NCBI RefSeq assembly: GCF_004362145.1
Contig: NZ_SNXC01000009.1
Coordinates: 485,823-549,822, forward strand
From: Marinomonas balearica
Lineage (GTDB): Bacteria; Pseudomonadota; Gammaproteobacteria; Pseudomonadales; Marinomonadaceae
DNA length: 64,000 bases
Reading direction: 5' to 3'
Both the position numbers and the translations under genes were made by a program. Each line of letters opens with the position of its first letter. The first letter of the stretch is position 1. Below the pieces are notes generated by a model. That model searched no databases. It was not told the origin of the DNA and was given only the letters and a program-made list of their open reading frames with translations. Below are positions 26,450 through 35,336 of this stretch, one piece after another.

Positions 26450-26656
26450 CTCAGAGTTGCTGTATCTACAGGTTGCTCAATGGCCTATGAATGCGCAAAA
26501 TTCGCTTCAGACTTTGTGTCGGTTCTATGCATTGTTCATAAACGACATGGTTGCTGAGTCGGTTTTAGTACGTGTCAAGTCGCTAACAGCCTAACCTTTA
26601 TCCCCCCTAAAAATTACACTGAATTCATTGTTCTATGAACCACAAAGGATACGACG

Positions 26657-27634
26657 ATGAATGCAGCTGACCTACATGACAAAGCCATAGTGATTGATGG
26701 CCTGATCTGCGCGAAATGGAATCGCGAGTTATTTGAAGATATGGCAAAAGGCAAGCTGACTGCCGCCAATTGTACGGTGTCTTTCTGGGAGAACTTCGAA
26801 GGTACGGTTCGCAATATCGTCGAAATGAATCAACTTATTGAAGAAAACAGCGATCTGATGACTAAGGTTTATACAACTAAAGACATTTATCGTGCCAAAG
26901 AAGAAGGCAAAACCGGTGTCATGATGGGCTTTCAAAATGCTCATGCTTTCGAAGATCAGATCGGTTATGTCCAGATCTTTAAAGACCTTGGCGTTGGAAT
27001 TGTTCAAATGTGCTACAACACTCAGAACCTAGTAGGGACTGGATGTTATGAGCGAGATGGCGGTTTGTCTGGCTTTGGTCGTGAAATTGTGGCTGAAATG
27101 AACCGTGTGGGCATGCTATGTGATTTGTCTCACGTTGGGCCAAACACGGCAAAAGAAGTCATCATCGAATCGAAAAAGCCGGTCGCGTATTCCCATTGTC
27201 TTCCTTCTGGTTTGAAAGAGCACCCAAGAAACCGCAGTGATGAAGAGCTTAAGTTTATCGCGGATAACGGTGGTTTTGTGGGCGTGACCATGTTCACTCC
27301 TTTCCTGAAGGCCGGAATCAACGCCACTATTGACGACTACGTAGAAGCCATTCAATACATTTATAACATCGTGGGTGAGGATGCCATTGGCATTGGTACT
27401 GACTTTACGCAGGGACACGGCCACGATTTCTTTGAATATCTAACACATGACAAAGGCTATGCCCGTCGTCTAACCCGTTTCGGTGAAATCATTAACCCTA
27501 AAGGCATTCGTACTGTAGGTGAGTTTCCTAATTTGACCGAAGCCTTGTTACGTCACGGTTTTTCTGAACGACAAGTTTGCAAAATTATGGGCGATAACTG
27601 GGTCAATCTCTTAAAAGAAGTGTGGGGCGAGTAA
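26657..27634 (+). CDS. M19-family membrane dipeptidase-like protein of the dgc locus
   Basis: 325 residues of the renal-dipeptidase (M19) amidohydrolase family. Visible features are LHDKAIVIDGLICAKWNREL (the usual HxD metal motif is HDKAIVIDG here), VMMGFQNAHAF (family: GxE/QNxH), MLCDLSHVG, AYSHCLPSGLKEHPRN and a late GIGTDFTQGHG. The early HxD pair is changed and the Glu of GxEN is Gln, so metal binding may differ from true dipeptidases. A homologue sits beside dgcA in Pseudomonas, but its role in betaine catabolism is not established. Ribosome site AAAGGA; cytosolic. Confidence 0.85.
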   Translation: MNAADLHDKAIVIDGLICAKWNRELFEDMAKGKLTAANCTVSFWENFEGTVRNIVEMNQLIEENSDLMTKVYTTKDIYRAKEEGKTGVMMGFQNAHAFEDQIGYVQIFKDLGVGIVQMCYNTQNLVGTGCYERDGGLSGFGREIVAEMNRVGMLCDLSHVGPNTAKEVIIESKKPVAYSHCLPSGLKEHPRNRSDEELKFIADNGGFVGVTMFTPFLKAGINATIDDYVEAIQYIYNIVGEDAIGIGTDFTQGHGHDFFEYLTHDKGYARRLTRFGEIINPKGIRTVGEFPNLTEALLRHGFSERQVCKIMGDNWVNLLKEVWGE

Positions 27635-27700
27635 GTCTCCCTGCGCTTTATTATCACGTTTTAGACGATATACACATTTATAGAATTAAGGGTCACAACA

Positions 27701-28231
27701 ATGAGTACACATGCACCAGAAATGCCAATTGAAGTAAATGATGAAACCGGTGTTTGGACAACAGATGCATTGCCTATGCTGTATGTTCCTCGCCACTTCT
27801 TTGTAAATAACCATATGGGAATTGAAGAAGAAATCGGTGCAGAGCGTTACGCAGATATTTTGTATAAAGCAGGTCATAAATCTGCATTTTACTGGTGTGA
27901 GAAAGAAGCAGAGCTGCATGGCTTCAAAGGCGAAGAGATTTGGCACCATTACCTAAAACGCCTTTCTCAGCGCGGCTGGGGGATCTTTGTTACAGAAGAG
28001 CTGGATGTCGAAAAAGGCACAGCGAAAGTTCGTTTAGAGAACTCTTGCTTCGTTTATCAGTATGGCAAAGTTAACCGTAAAGTTGACTACATGTTTACTG
28101 GCTGGTTTGCAGGTGCATTGGATCAGGTTGCGGGTAACTTAGGTTTTGCTGTACGTACTAAAGCTGTGCAGACGCAAAGTGGTGCCGAAGACGGTTGCGA
28201 CGTGGGTTACTTTGAAGTTACGCCTCTTTAA
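27701..28231 (+). CDS. Conserved protein of the dimethylglycine locus (4-vinyl reductase/V4R-like, DUF5943)
   Basis: 176 residues. It matches in outline the uncharacterised protein encoded between the dipeptidase and dgcA in Pseudomonas. Features include MEEEIGAERYADILYKAGHKSAFYW-like helices (here IEEEIGAERYADIL), a conserved Cys in FYWCEKEAE, and a C-terminal MFTGWFAGALDQVAG segment recalling V4R domains, which bind small hydrophobic ligands. It could be a ligand sensor or an assembly factor for DgcAB; this is inference. No TM or signal peptide. Confidence 0.7.
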   Translation: MSTHAPEMPIEVNDETGVWTTDALPMLYVPRHFFVNNHMGIEEEIGAERYADILYKAGHKSAFYWCEKEAELHGFKGEEIWHHYLKRLSQRGWGIFVTEELDVEKGTAKVRLENSCFVYQYGKVNRKVDYMFTGWFAGALDQVAGNLGFAVRTKAVQTQSGAEDGCDVGYFEVTPL

Positions 28232-28254
28232 GTAGGTGTTCGAGAGTTAAGACT

Positions 28255-28288
28255 CCCTCCCAGCCTTGCTCATAAAGGGGGAGGGGGC
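28255..28288 (+). terminator. GC-rich hairpin between the DUF5943 gene and dgcA
   Basis: CCCTCCC (28255-28261) can pair with GGGAGGG (28279-28285) within a G-rich tract. No T run follows, so it is more likely a pause or processing hairpin than a full terminator. Confidence 0.45.
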
Positions 28289-28433
28289 GTAAGTAATAAA
28301 CAAATGAGGTTGAACGCATCGTAATCAGTTAGCGTTCAATTAATAAGATGGAAGACTTATCGGGCAGAGCAAGTCTTCTTTAAAACAAAACACTTGAGTC
28401 TTTCTAAGTTTAAGTAAGTGGGAGTTCCGTACT

Positions 28434-30497
28434 ATGTCCCAATTTGATGCGCTATTTCAGCCACTCAATATTAATAAACTCACTATTCGTAACCGTATCG
28501 TGAGTACAGCACACGCTGAAGTTTATGCAACTGACGGTGGTATGACCACGGACCGCTACGTTAAATACTATGAAGAAAAGGCCAAAGGTGGCTGCGGCTT
28601 ATGTATCTGTGGTGGATCGAGCGTGGTTTCTATAGACAGCCCTCAAAGTTGGTGGGCGTCTGTCAATCTGTCAACAGATCGAATTATTCCTCATTTCCAA
28701 AATCTTGCCGATGCGGTTCATAAGCACGGTGGCAAGATCATGATTCAAATTACCCATATGGGTCGTCGTTCACGCTGGGATGGTGAAAACTGGCCTAACC
28801 TAATGTCTCCATCTGGTATTCGTGAGCCCGTTCACCGTGCGACTTGTAAAACGATTGAAGTAGAAGAAATTTGGCGAGTTATTGGTGATTTCGTTCAGGC
28901 TGCGCGCCGAGCGAAAGAAGGTGGGTTAGACGGTGTAGAGTTGTCTGCTGTTCACCAACATATGATTGACCAATTTTGGTCTCCTCGTGTGAACAAACGT
29001 ACCGATGAGTGGGGCGGCACATTTGAAGGTCGAATGAAGTTTGGTATGGAAGTACTGAAAGCCGTCCGCGAAGAAGTAGGGCCAGATTTTGCTGTTGGTC
29101 TGCGTATTACGGGTGATGAGTTCCATCCAGATGGCCTTAATCATGACGACATGAAAAAAATCGCTCAATACTACGATGCAACTGGAATGGTTGACTATTT
29201 TGGTGTCGTAGGGTCAGGGTGTGATACGCACAATACGCTAGCAAACGTTATCCCGAACATGAGCTATCCGCCAGAGCCGTTCTTACATTTAGCGGCTGGT
29301 ATTAAAGAAGTCGTAAGTGTTCCTGTTATTCATGCGCAAAACATCAAAGATCCAAATCAGGCTAAGCGTATTGTTGAGGCTGGTTACGTGGATTTTGTTG
29401 GGATGACTCGTGCACACATTGCAGACCCACACTTTATTGCAAAAATCAAAATGGATCAGGTTGATCAAATACGCCAATGTGTTGGTGCTAACTATTGTAT
29501 CGACCGTCAATACCAAGGCTTAGACGTGTTGTGTATTCAAAACGCAGCGACTTCTCGTGAGTATATGGGTCTTCCACATATTATTGAAAAAACGGAAGGG
29601 CCAATTCGCAATATCGTTGTAATCGGTGGTGGCCCTGGTGGGATGGAAGCAGCTCGTGTAGCCGCTGAACGAGGCCATAAAGTCACTCTAATTGAAAAAG
29701 CCGAAGAATTGGGTGGACAGGTTACGCTTGCATCGAAAGCACCTCAACGAGATCAAATTGCAGGCATCACTCGCTGGTTAGCGATGGAGCTTGATCGTCT
29801 GGGTGTGGATGTTCGATTGGGAACGTCTGCCGACGAAGCGCTTATTCGTGAGTTCAATCCTGATGTATGTATATTGGCAACGGGCGGAATCCCATTCTTA
29901 GAACAGAATCCAGAGTGGGGGGCTGAAGAAGGTCTAGTCGTATCTTCTTGGGATATTCTAAGCGGTGCGGTTGAACCCGGCAAAAATGTGCTGATTTACG
30001 ATACGATCTGTGAATTCTCAGGCATGTCAGCAGCGGATTATTTGGCGGCGAAAGGTTCGCTTGTCGAATTGGTAACGGATGATATTAAACCCGGTGTAGG
30101 GATTGGTGGAACGACGTTCCCAACGTATTACCGTTCTTTGTACGAAAAAGAAGTGATCATGACGTCTGACATGATCTTAGACAAAGTGTATCGCGAAGGC
30201 GAAAGCTTAGTCGCAGTGCTTGAGAATGAGTACACCGGCCAAAAAGAAGAGCGCGTTGTCGATCAAATTGTGGTTGAAAACGGAACTCGTCCAAACGAAG
30301 CGCTCTACTACGCATTGAAAGCAGAGTCTGTAAACAAAGGTCAGATTGATGTTGAAGCGTTATTCGACATCAAGCCACAGCCAATTCTTTCAGAAGCAGC
30401 GGATGGCATGATTTTGTGGCGTTTGGGTGATTGTGTTTCTCAACGTAATACCCATGCAGCTATGTACGATGCGTTGAGATTGTGTAAAGACTTATAG
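28434..30497 (+). CDS. dgcA: Dimethylglycine demethylase, flavin subunit
   Basis: 687 residues, the expected DgcA length. Residues 1-370 form an old-yellow-enzyme-like FMN barrel (FQPLNINKLTIRNRIVSTAH, VELSAVHQHMIDQFWSPRVN). Then come the 4Fe-4S cysteines in QCVGANYCIDRQYQGLDVLC and two dinucleotide-binding regions (VVIGGGPGGMEAARVAAERG). This is the trimethylamine-dehydrogenase-like architecture. With DgcB it oxidatively removes a methyl group from N,N-dimethylglycine to give sarcosine, passing electrons to the ETF encoded downstream. Confidence 0.93.
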   Translation: MSQFDALFQPLNINKLTIRNRIVSTAHAEVYATDGGMTTDRYVKYYEEKAKGGCGLCICGGSSVVSIDSPQSWWASVNLSTDRIIPHFQNLADAVHKHGGKIMIQITHMGRRSRWDGENWPNLMSPSGIREPVHRATCKTIEVEEIWRVIGDFVQAARRAKEGGLDGVELSAVHQHMIDQFWSPRVNKRTDEWGGTFEGRMKFGMEVLKAVREEVGPDFAVGLRITGDEFHPDGLNHDDMKKIAQYYDATGMVDYFGVVGSGCDTHNTLANVIPNMSYPPEPFLHLAAGIKEVVSVPVIHAQNIKDPNQAKRIVEAGYVDFVGMTRAHIADPHFIAKIKMDQVDQIRQCVGANYCIDRQYQGLDVLCIQNAATSREYMGLPHIIEKTEGPIRNIVVIGGGPGGMEAARVAAERGHKVTLIEKAEELGGQVTLASKAPQRDQIAGITRWLAMELDRLGVDVRLGTSADEALIREFNPDVCILATGGIPFLEQNPEWGAEEGLVVSSWDILSGAVEPGKNVLIYDTICEFSGMSAADYLAAKGSLVELVTDDIKPGVGIGGTTFPTYYRSLYEKEVIMTSDMILDKVYREGESLVAVLENEYTGQKEERVVDQIVVENGTRPNEALYYALKAESVNKGQIDVEALFDIKPQPILSEAADGMILWRLGDCVSQRNTHAAMYDALRLCKDL

Positions 30498-30502
30498 CGT
30501 TA

Positions 30503-30537
30503 TTCTCCCCTCTCCTGTTTTGAAAGAGAGGGGAGAA
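30503..30537 (+). terminator. dgcA/dgcB intercistronic hairpin
   Basis: A perfect 12-bp stem TTCTCCCCTCTC / GAGAGGGGAGAA with an 11-base loop starts 6 bases after the dgcA stop. There is no T run. It probably attenuates or stabilises the dgcA message, giving more DgcA than the downstream products. The 133-base gap is otherwise free of genes. Confidence 0.7.
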
Positions 30538-30630
30538 AGCGCTTTATGCTGCACGATGGCTCGATCTGATGTTCCCTCTTTTTTAACGGCGGGAACACGT
30601 ACAAAACCTGCTATGTTAATGGGGTAGGAA

Positions 30631-32556
30631 ATGATTTTTGACTGGTTACCTTCTGTTTTAATTGCAATCGTGTTGATGTTGGCTGTCGTGGGCGCGGTAC
30701 GCAGAATTTCTCTTTGGCGCGCTGGACAGCCTTCACCCGTGAATATTATTTCGGGTTTAATGGCAATGCCGAAACGTTATTTGCACGATCTCCACCATGT
30801 GGTTGAACGTGACAAATACATGTCCAGAACCCACGTTGCAACGGGTGGTGGCTTTGTATTAGCCATGTTTCTTGTATTGTGTGTTCATCTTTTCGGAGTG
30901 GACAGCAAACTGCTGGCTTGGGCACTGTTAGCGTCTTTAGTTATGATGTTTACGGGTGCTATTTTTGTTTTCAAGCGTCGTCGTAACCCGCCGTCTCGTT
31001 TGTCTAAAGGCCCTTGGATGCGTCTACCAAAGAGCCTGATGACGTTTGCAGTAACCTTTTTTGTACTGACCCTTCCAGCTGCTGGAATCTTGCCAGATGG
31101 CACAGGGAACGTCTTATTAACACTGGTTTTGTCTGCGTTGATTCTTGTTAGCCTTGGTGAAATGCTGTTTGGTATGACATGGGGTGGACCTATGAAACAC
31201 GCATTCGCTGGTGCTTTACATTTAGCATTTCACCGTCGTCAGGAGCGTTTTGGTGGCGGGCGATCAACCGGACTAAAACCTGCTGATCTAGGCGTCGAAG
31301 TTCACGGTGTATCTAAACCAACCGATTTTAAATGGAACCAGCTTTTGGGCTTCGATGCCTGCGTTCAATGTGGTCGTTGTGAAGCAATGTGTCCGGCGTT
31401 TGCAGCTGGGCAACCGCTTAATCCGAAGAAATTGATTCAGGACATGGTCGTAGGGCTAGCAGGCGGAACAGATGCCAATTACGCAGGTTCACATTACCCT
31501 GATCCTCAAGGTAAAGGCCGTGAACCTGGCAGCGCGAAAGGGTCGCCAACCGAAGTAATTACGGCTGGTCTTGTCGATGCCGAAACGCTGTGGTCCTGTA
31601 CTACGTGTCGTGCTTGTGTCGAAGAGTGTCCAATGATGATTGAGCATGTTGATGCCATTGTCGACATGCGCCGTTTTCTCACGATGGAAAAAGGCGAAAC
31701 CCCTAACAAGGGCGCAGAAGTGCTGGACAACATCATCGCAACAGACAATCCAAACGGTTATGCGCCGGGCAGCCGTACAAACTGGGCGGCGGATCAAAAC
31801 CTAAATGTCATGCGAGACGTGAAAAAAGCAGAGGTTCTATTTTGGGTTTCTGATGGCGCGTTCGATATGCGTAGCCAGCGTATATTGCGTTCATTTGTGA
31901 AGTTACTGAAAGCCGCGAATGTTGATGTTGCGATTTTGGGAGACGAAGAACGAGACAGTGGTGATGTTGCCCGTAGACTCGGTGATGATGCAACGTTCCA
32001 AAACTTAGCGAAACGCAATCTTCAGACTTTGTCTCAGTACGAATTTAAGACGATCGTAACCACCGACCCACACGCATTTCATTGCCTACGCAATGAATAC
32101 GGGGATTTTGGATCAGATGCGCTTGATAATGTTGAAGTACTGCATCACACCACGTATCTAAATCGTTTGGTGCAAGATGGCAAATTGAAACTGGATACTT
32201 TTAAAGGTGGCACGGTTACTTATCACGATCCCTGTTACTTAGGTCGTTACAACGGTGAATATGAAGCGCCGAGAGAGTTGTTACGTTCAATGGGAATTGA
32301 GGTTGCCGAAATGGAGCGTTCAGGATTCCGTTCTCGCTGCTGTGGCGGCGGTGGCGGCGCACCTATTACCGATATTCCTGGTGAAAAACGCATCGCGGAC
32401 ATGCGTGTAGAAGATGCGAAAGAAACACAGGCGGATTTAATTGCGGTAGGGTGCCAACAATGTACTGCAATGCTTGAAGGGGTTGTTGAGCCGAGACCTG
32501 AAATTCGCGATATTGCAGAAATACTGGTAGATCAATTGATAGAGGAGGTTCACTGA
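30631..32556 (+). CDS. dgcB: Dimethylglycine demethylase, membrane iron-sulfur subunit
   Basis: 641 residues. The N-terminal quarter has TM helices (VLIAIVLMLAVVGAVRRI, then three more before residue 200). The middle carries two 4Fe-4S motifs, CVQCGRCEAMCPAFA and CTTCRACVEECPMM. The C-terminus has a CCG-type domain (YHDPCYLGRYNGEYEAPRE and CCGGGGGAP, as in heterodisulfide reductase/GlpC). It is expected to pass electrons from DgcA or ETF to the membrane quinone pool. Its TGA overlaps the etfA start (TGATG). Confidence 0.92.
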   Translation: MIFDWLPSVLIAIVLMLAVVGAVRRISLWRAGQPSPVNIISGLMAMPKRYLHDLHHVVERDKYMSRTHVATGGGFVLAMFLVLCVHLFGVDSKLLAWALLASLVMMFTGAIFVFKRRRNPPSRLSKGPWMRLPKSLMTFAVTFFVLTLPAAGILPDGTGNVLLTLVLSALILVSLGEMLFGMTWGGPMKHAFAGALHLAFHRRQERFGGGRSTGLKPADLGVEVHGVSKPTDFKWNQLLGFDACVQCGRCEAMCPAFAAGQPLNPKKLIQDMVVGLAGGTDANYAGSHYPDPQGKGREPGSAKGSPTEVITAGLVDAETLWSCTTCRACVEECPMMIEHVDAIVDMRRFLTMEKGETPNKGAEVLDNIIATDNPNGYAPGSRTNWAADQNLNVMRDVKKAEVLFWVSDGAFDMRSQRILRSFVKLLKAANVDVAILGDEERDSGDVARRLGDDATFQNLAKRNLQTLSQYEFKTIVTTDPHAFHCLRNEYGDFGSDALDNVEVLHHTTYLNRLVQDGKLKLDTFKGGTVTYHDPCYLGRYNGEYEAPRELLRSMGIEVAEMERSGFRSRCCGGGGGAPITDIPGEKRIADMRVEDAKETQADLIAVGCQQCTAMLEGVVEPRPEIRDIAEILVDQLIEEVH

Positions 32557-33854
32557 TGAGCGACATTATTCGTCGAGACCCTCGTACGGAGTGGATTGCA
32601 CGCAATCGTTTACATCCTTTATATGAGTCTGTAATCAATGCAAACGCCGGAGAGGTGCGTGGGCCGACTGGATTACTTAGAAAGAACCCTCACAAAGTCG
32701 GATTTATTGGACCGAACGGTATCAAACGAATAGATCGACTTAAAGGCAACGGACAAGGTGCTGGCGCCGTTGGCAGAGGAAAATCAAGCGCTAACGAGCC
32801 TGTTCTTGCGTTGCATCAGATAGAAGCACCTGATTTTTATATCATGGTGGCACCCGATCTAGTGGGTGGCAGATTAACAAGCCATGATAAAGACGTTCTT
32901 GGGTTGGCTCATAAGCTATGTAGAACGTATGAAGCGGATGAAAGAGATCAAGGGCGAAGTTCACAGGGTGCCGTTGTCGCTGTGTGTTTTGGAGAGATGA
33001 AAGAAGAGTCTTTGGATCTAGCGGGTGTAGACCGTCTGATTCACCTTCAAAATGATGTGTTTGAAGGCTTTGCTCCCGAAGCTCGCCTAGAAGCTGTCGC
33101 TCAAATTGAGCAAATGTATCAACCTAAGCATTGGCTATTTCCGGACAGTATTCACGGTGGTGCGGATCTTGGAAGCAGGCTTTCTGCCCGCTTGGGCGAA
33201 CGTCCAGCCGTGCAAGCTTGGCAAGTAGACACACAAAATACTGTCTGTCGTGGTGCTTCATCTAGTATTGATATCACTCGGGCAACACCGCGTATTTTGC
33301 TGTTATTGGAAGAATGCGGTGATGCGATAGATGAAACTCGTCACGAAGCAAAAGCATTGGATGTCGATGCCGTCGAAGTGAGCGCAGTTAACATCGTCGA
33401 TCATGGCTTAATGGATGTTGATCCAAATGCTATCCCTCTTGCTGAAGCAGAATTTATTCTCTCAGCAGGTAATGGTATTCACAACTGGGAGCAATTTCAC
33501 GACGCTGCGAAGGCTTTGGGCGCGACTGAAGGCGCAAGTCGTGTTGCTGTTGATGATGGCTTTATGCCAAGGTTCAGACAAGTTGGTGCAACGGGTACGT
33601 GGGTTACGGCTCGAGTTTACGTTGCTGTGGGGATTTCTGGAGCTATTCAGCATATGCAAGGCATTGGTCAATGCGACAAAGTCGTTGCGATTAACACAGA
33701 CTCAGGATGCGACATGGTGAAACGTGCCGCTTTGAGTGTAATTGGTGATAGTGAAGAAATTCTCGAAGAATTAGTGAAAATTGTAAATGCCCATAAGGGG
33801 CAAGTCTCTCCTGAGGGAGAAACATTAGAAAAGGGGTCTGAGCATGCAGCCTAA
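32556..33854 (+). CDS. etfA: Electron transfer flavoprotein alpha subunit (dimethylglycine-specific)
   Basis: 432 residues, longer than housekeeping EtfA (about 310) because of a 100-residue N-terminal extension. The C-terminal FAD-binding module is clear: VAVDDGFMPRFRQVGATGTW, YVAVGISGAIQHMQGIG and VVAINTDSGCDM. It is coupled to dgcB (TGATG) and overlaps etfB by 11 bases. Its location marks it as the electron carrier of dimethylglycine demethylase rather than of fatty acid oxidation. Confidence 0.9.
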   Translation: MSDIIRRDPRTEWIARNRLHPLYESVINANAGEVRGPTGLLRKNPHKVGFIGPNGIKRIDRLKGNGQGAGAVGRGKSSANEPVLALHQIEAPDFYIMVAPDLVGGRLTSHDKDVLGLAHKLCRTYEADERDQGRSSQGAVVAVCFGEMKEESLDLAGVDRLIHLQNDVFEGFAPEARLEAVAQIEQMYQPKHWLFPDSIHGGADLGSRLSARLGERPAVQAWQVDTQNTVCRGASSSIDITRATPRILLLLEECGDAIDETRHEAKALDVDAVEVSAVNIVDHGLMDVDPNAIPLAEAEFILSAGNGIHNWEQFHDAAKALGATEGASRVAVDDGFMPRFRQVGATGTWVTARVYVAVGISGAIQHMQGIGQCDKVVAINTDSGCDMVKRAALSVIGDSEEILEELVKIVNAHKGQVSPEGETLEKGSEHAA

Positions 33855-34638
33855 TGTAATCAGCCTTGTTTCGATTGGACGTCATCCTCAATCGGGAAGA
33901 GCTCGCCGCTCTGAACAGGATGGAAGAGCGTTGGAGCTCGGACTTAAGCTTTCAGGTAGTCATTTGCAGGTGGCTCACGCCGGTGCCTATGACAGTACTT
34001 TTTCTGGAAGTGCAGAAGAGACGGTATTGCGGCAATACGCAGGGATGGGGCTGAAACAAATGACTGTCTTAAAGCAGTCTTCTGATGCCGATGTCATTCC
34101 AAGCTTATCTCACTATCTTGAATCTCAGTCGGCGCAAGTAGTGTTACTGGGAGTTCGCGCTGAAAGTGGTGAATCGTCGGGAATGGTGCCTTATTTACTA
34201 GCAGAATCGCTGGGTTGGCCGATCGTCTCTCGAGTTGCCGACATTGTGTCTATCGAAAACGGCGAAGCCGAAGTTTTGTTAGCCTTACCTCGTGGACAAA
34301 GACGCTCAGTAACCGTAACGCTGCCCTTTATTGCTACCGTCGATAATGCTGCTCCTGAGCCACGTCAAACAGCATATGGCCCCGGCCAAAGAGCGCAATT
34401 TAATGCTGTAGATACACCTGAAGTACTTGATGAGCTTCGTATAAACTGGGTTGAAGCACCAGCTAAACCGAGACCAAAGAGATTAAAGGTGATTAAAGCT
34501 AAGACCGCTGCAGAACGTTTTAAAGCGGCGACCGCCAAAGCGCAGGGTGGATCTGGCAAAGTCATGAAGAATGAAAGTGCTCAAGAAAAAGCACAAGCAA
34601 TCTTTGACCTACTCATTGAAGAAAAGGTAATAAGGTAG
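33844..34638 (+). CDS. etfB: Electron transfer flavoprotein beta subunit (dimethylglycine-specific)
   Basis: 264 residues with the ETF adenine nucleotide-binding fold: an early GRHPQSGRARRSEQDGRALE segment, VVLLGVRAESGESSGMVPYLLAESLGWPIVS (the ETF-beta recognition loop) and a C-terminal Lys/Ala-rich tail. It overlaps etfA and is the last gene of dgcA-dgcB-etfA-etfB. No clear terminator follows. Confidence 0.88.
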   Translation: MQPNVISLVSIGRHPQSGRARRSEQDGRALELGLKLSGSHLQVAHAGAYDSTFSGSAEETVLRQYAGMGLKQMTVLKQSSDADVIPSLSHYLESQSAQVVLLGVRAESGESSGMVPYLLAESLGWPIVSRVADIVSIENGEAEVLLALPRGQRRSVTVTLPFIATVDNAAPEPRQTAYGPGQRAQFNAVDTPEVLDELRINWVEAPAKPRPKRLKVIKAKTAAERFKAATAKAQGGSGKVMKNESAQEKAQAIFDLLIEEKVIR

Positions 34639-34729
34639 AGTTTCTGGGCTTTGTTTGCATTTCGTCTTACACAGATGTACAAAGTTAAAATGAGCTTATT
34701 TTATTACTATTCGAATAGAGAATGTGTCA

Positions 34730-34969
34730 ATGATGATTGTTGATTTAGTCGACGAGGTCGATTTTAAAGAGATGCTAAAAGGTATCGGAGCACCGATTTC
34801 AGAAAGCATGACCTTAGAGGATGTACAGCACTTGGTAGCTGAGTGGAAAACACAGTCTAGTGAGAATGTTACCAAGTTAGATGAACTAATTGTAGAGCTT
34901 AATAACGATCAAATTACGGTTCTCCCAGAAGTCCAAAGCGTTATAGATATTTTCAAATCCCTTAGCTAA
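34730..34969 (+). CDS. Small acidic protein of unknown function
   Basis: 79 residues from the first ATG at 34730 (a GTG at 34724 is also in frame); AGAGAA precedes it. The sequence is acidic with DVQHLVAEWKTQSSENVTKLDELIVELNN, predicted helical. I do not recognise a family. It stands alone between etfB and a strong terminator, and codon use looks like that of its neighbours, so I consider it a likely real gene. Confidence 0.5.
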   Translation: MMIVDLVDEVDFKEMLKGIGAPISESMTLEDVQHLVAEWKTQSSENVTKLDELIVELNNDQITVLPEVQSVIDIFKSLS

Positions 34970-35000
34970 TTCAGCTAAATCAATATCGCGAAACCACTTT

Positions 35001-35040
35001 GACGAGATACGTTGCGGTAGCAATGTATCTCGTCATTTAT
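35001..35040 (+). terminator. Terminator after the small acidic protein gene
   Basis: GACGAGATACGTTGC pairs with GCAATGTATCTCGTC (35001-35015 and 35020-35034; one G-T wobble) around a 4-base GGTA loop, followed by ATTTATT. It is a 15-bp stem, 32 bases after the stop codon. Confidence 0.75.
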
Positions 35041-35336
35041 TAGGTGTTTTTTGTAACGATCAATTTGATCGCTAGTTAATCTATTTCTTTTTACTCCTTC
35101 GTGTTCATCCTTTTATTATTATAGTTTCCTAAATTTTGATCGTGTTGACATTGCTGCAGGCTATCTTTTCGAAAACTTGACGGTGTTATCGCAATATTTT
35201 TTCAAAACCCTTACGCAGCTTGCTCTTGAGCGTTTTTCTCTATAACCGATAATAGTTATATGAGTGCAATGTATTAATTTGTCGATGGTGCGCATGAATG
35301 CACGTAATTGAGTGTTAATCGTAGGAGTTTAGCAAT
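35041..35336. promoter_or_regulatory. fliD upstream region with sigma-28-like promoter at 35226-35252
   Basis: The gap before fliD holds no gene. It contains TTGA (35226-35229), 15 bases, then ACCGATAA (35245-35252), close to the flagellar sigma-28 (FliA) consensus TAAA-N15-GCCGATAA. The distance to the fliD ATG is about 85 bases, giving a leader of roughly 75 bases with GTAGGAG as ribosome site. Sigma-28 control of the filament cap gene would be normal for flagellar genes. Confidence 0.6.
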
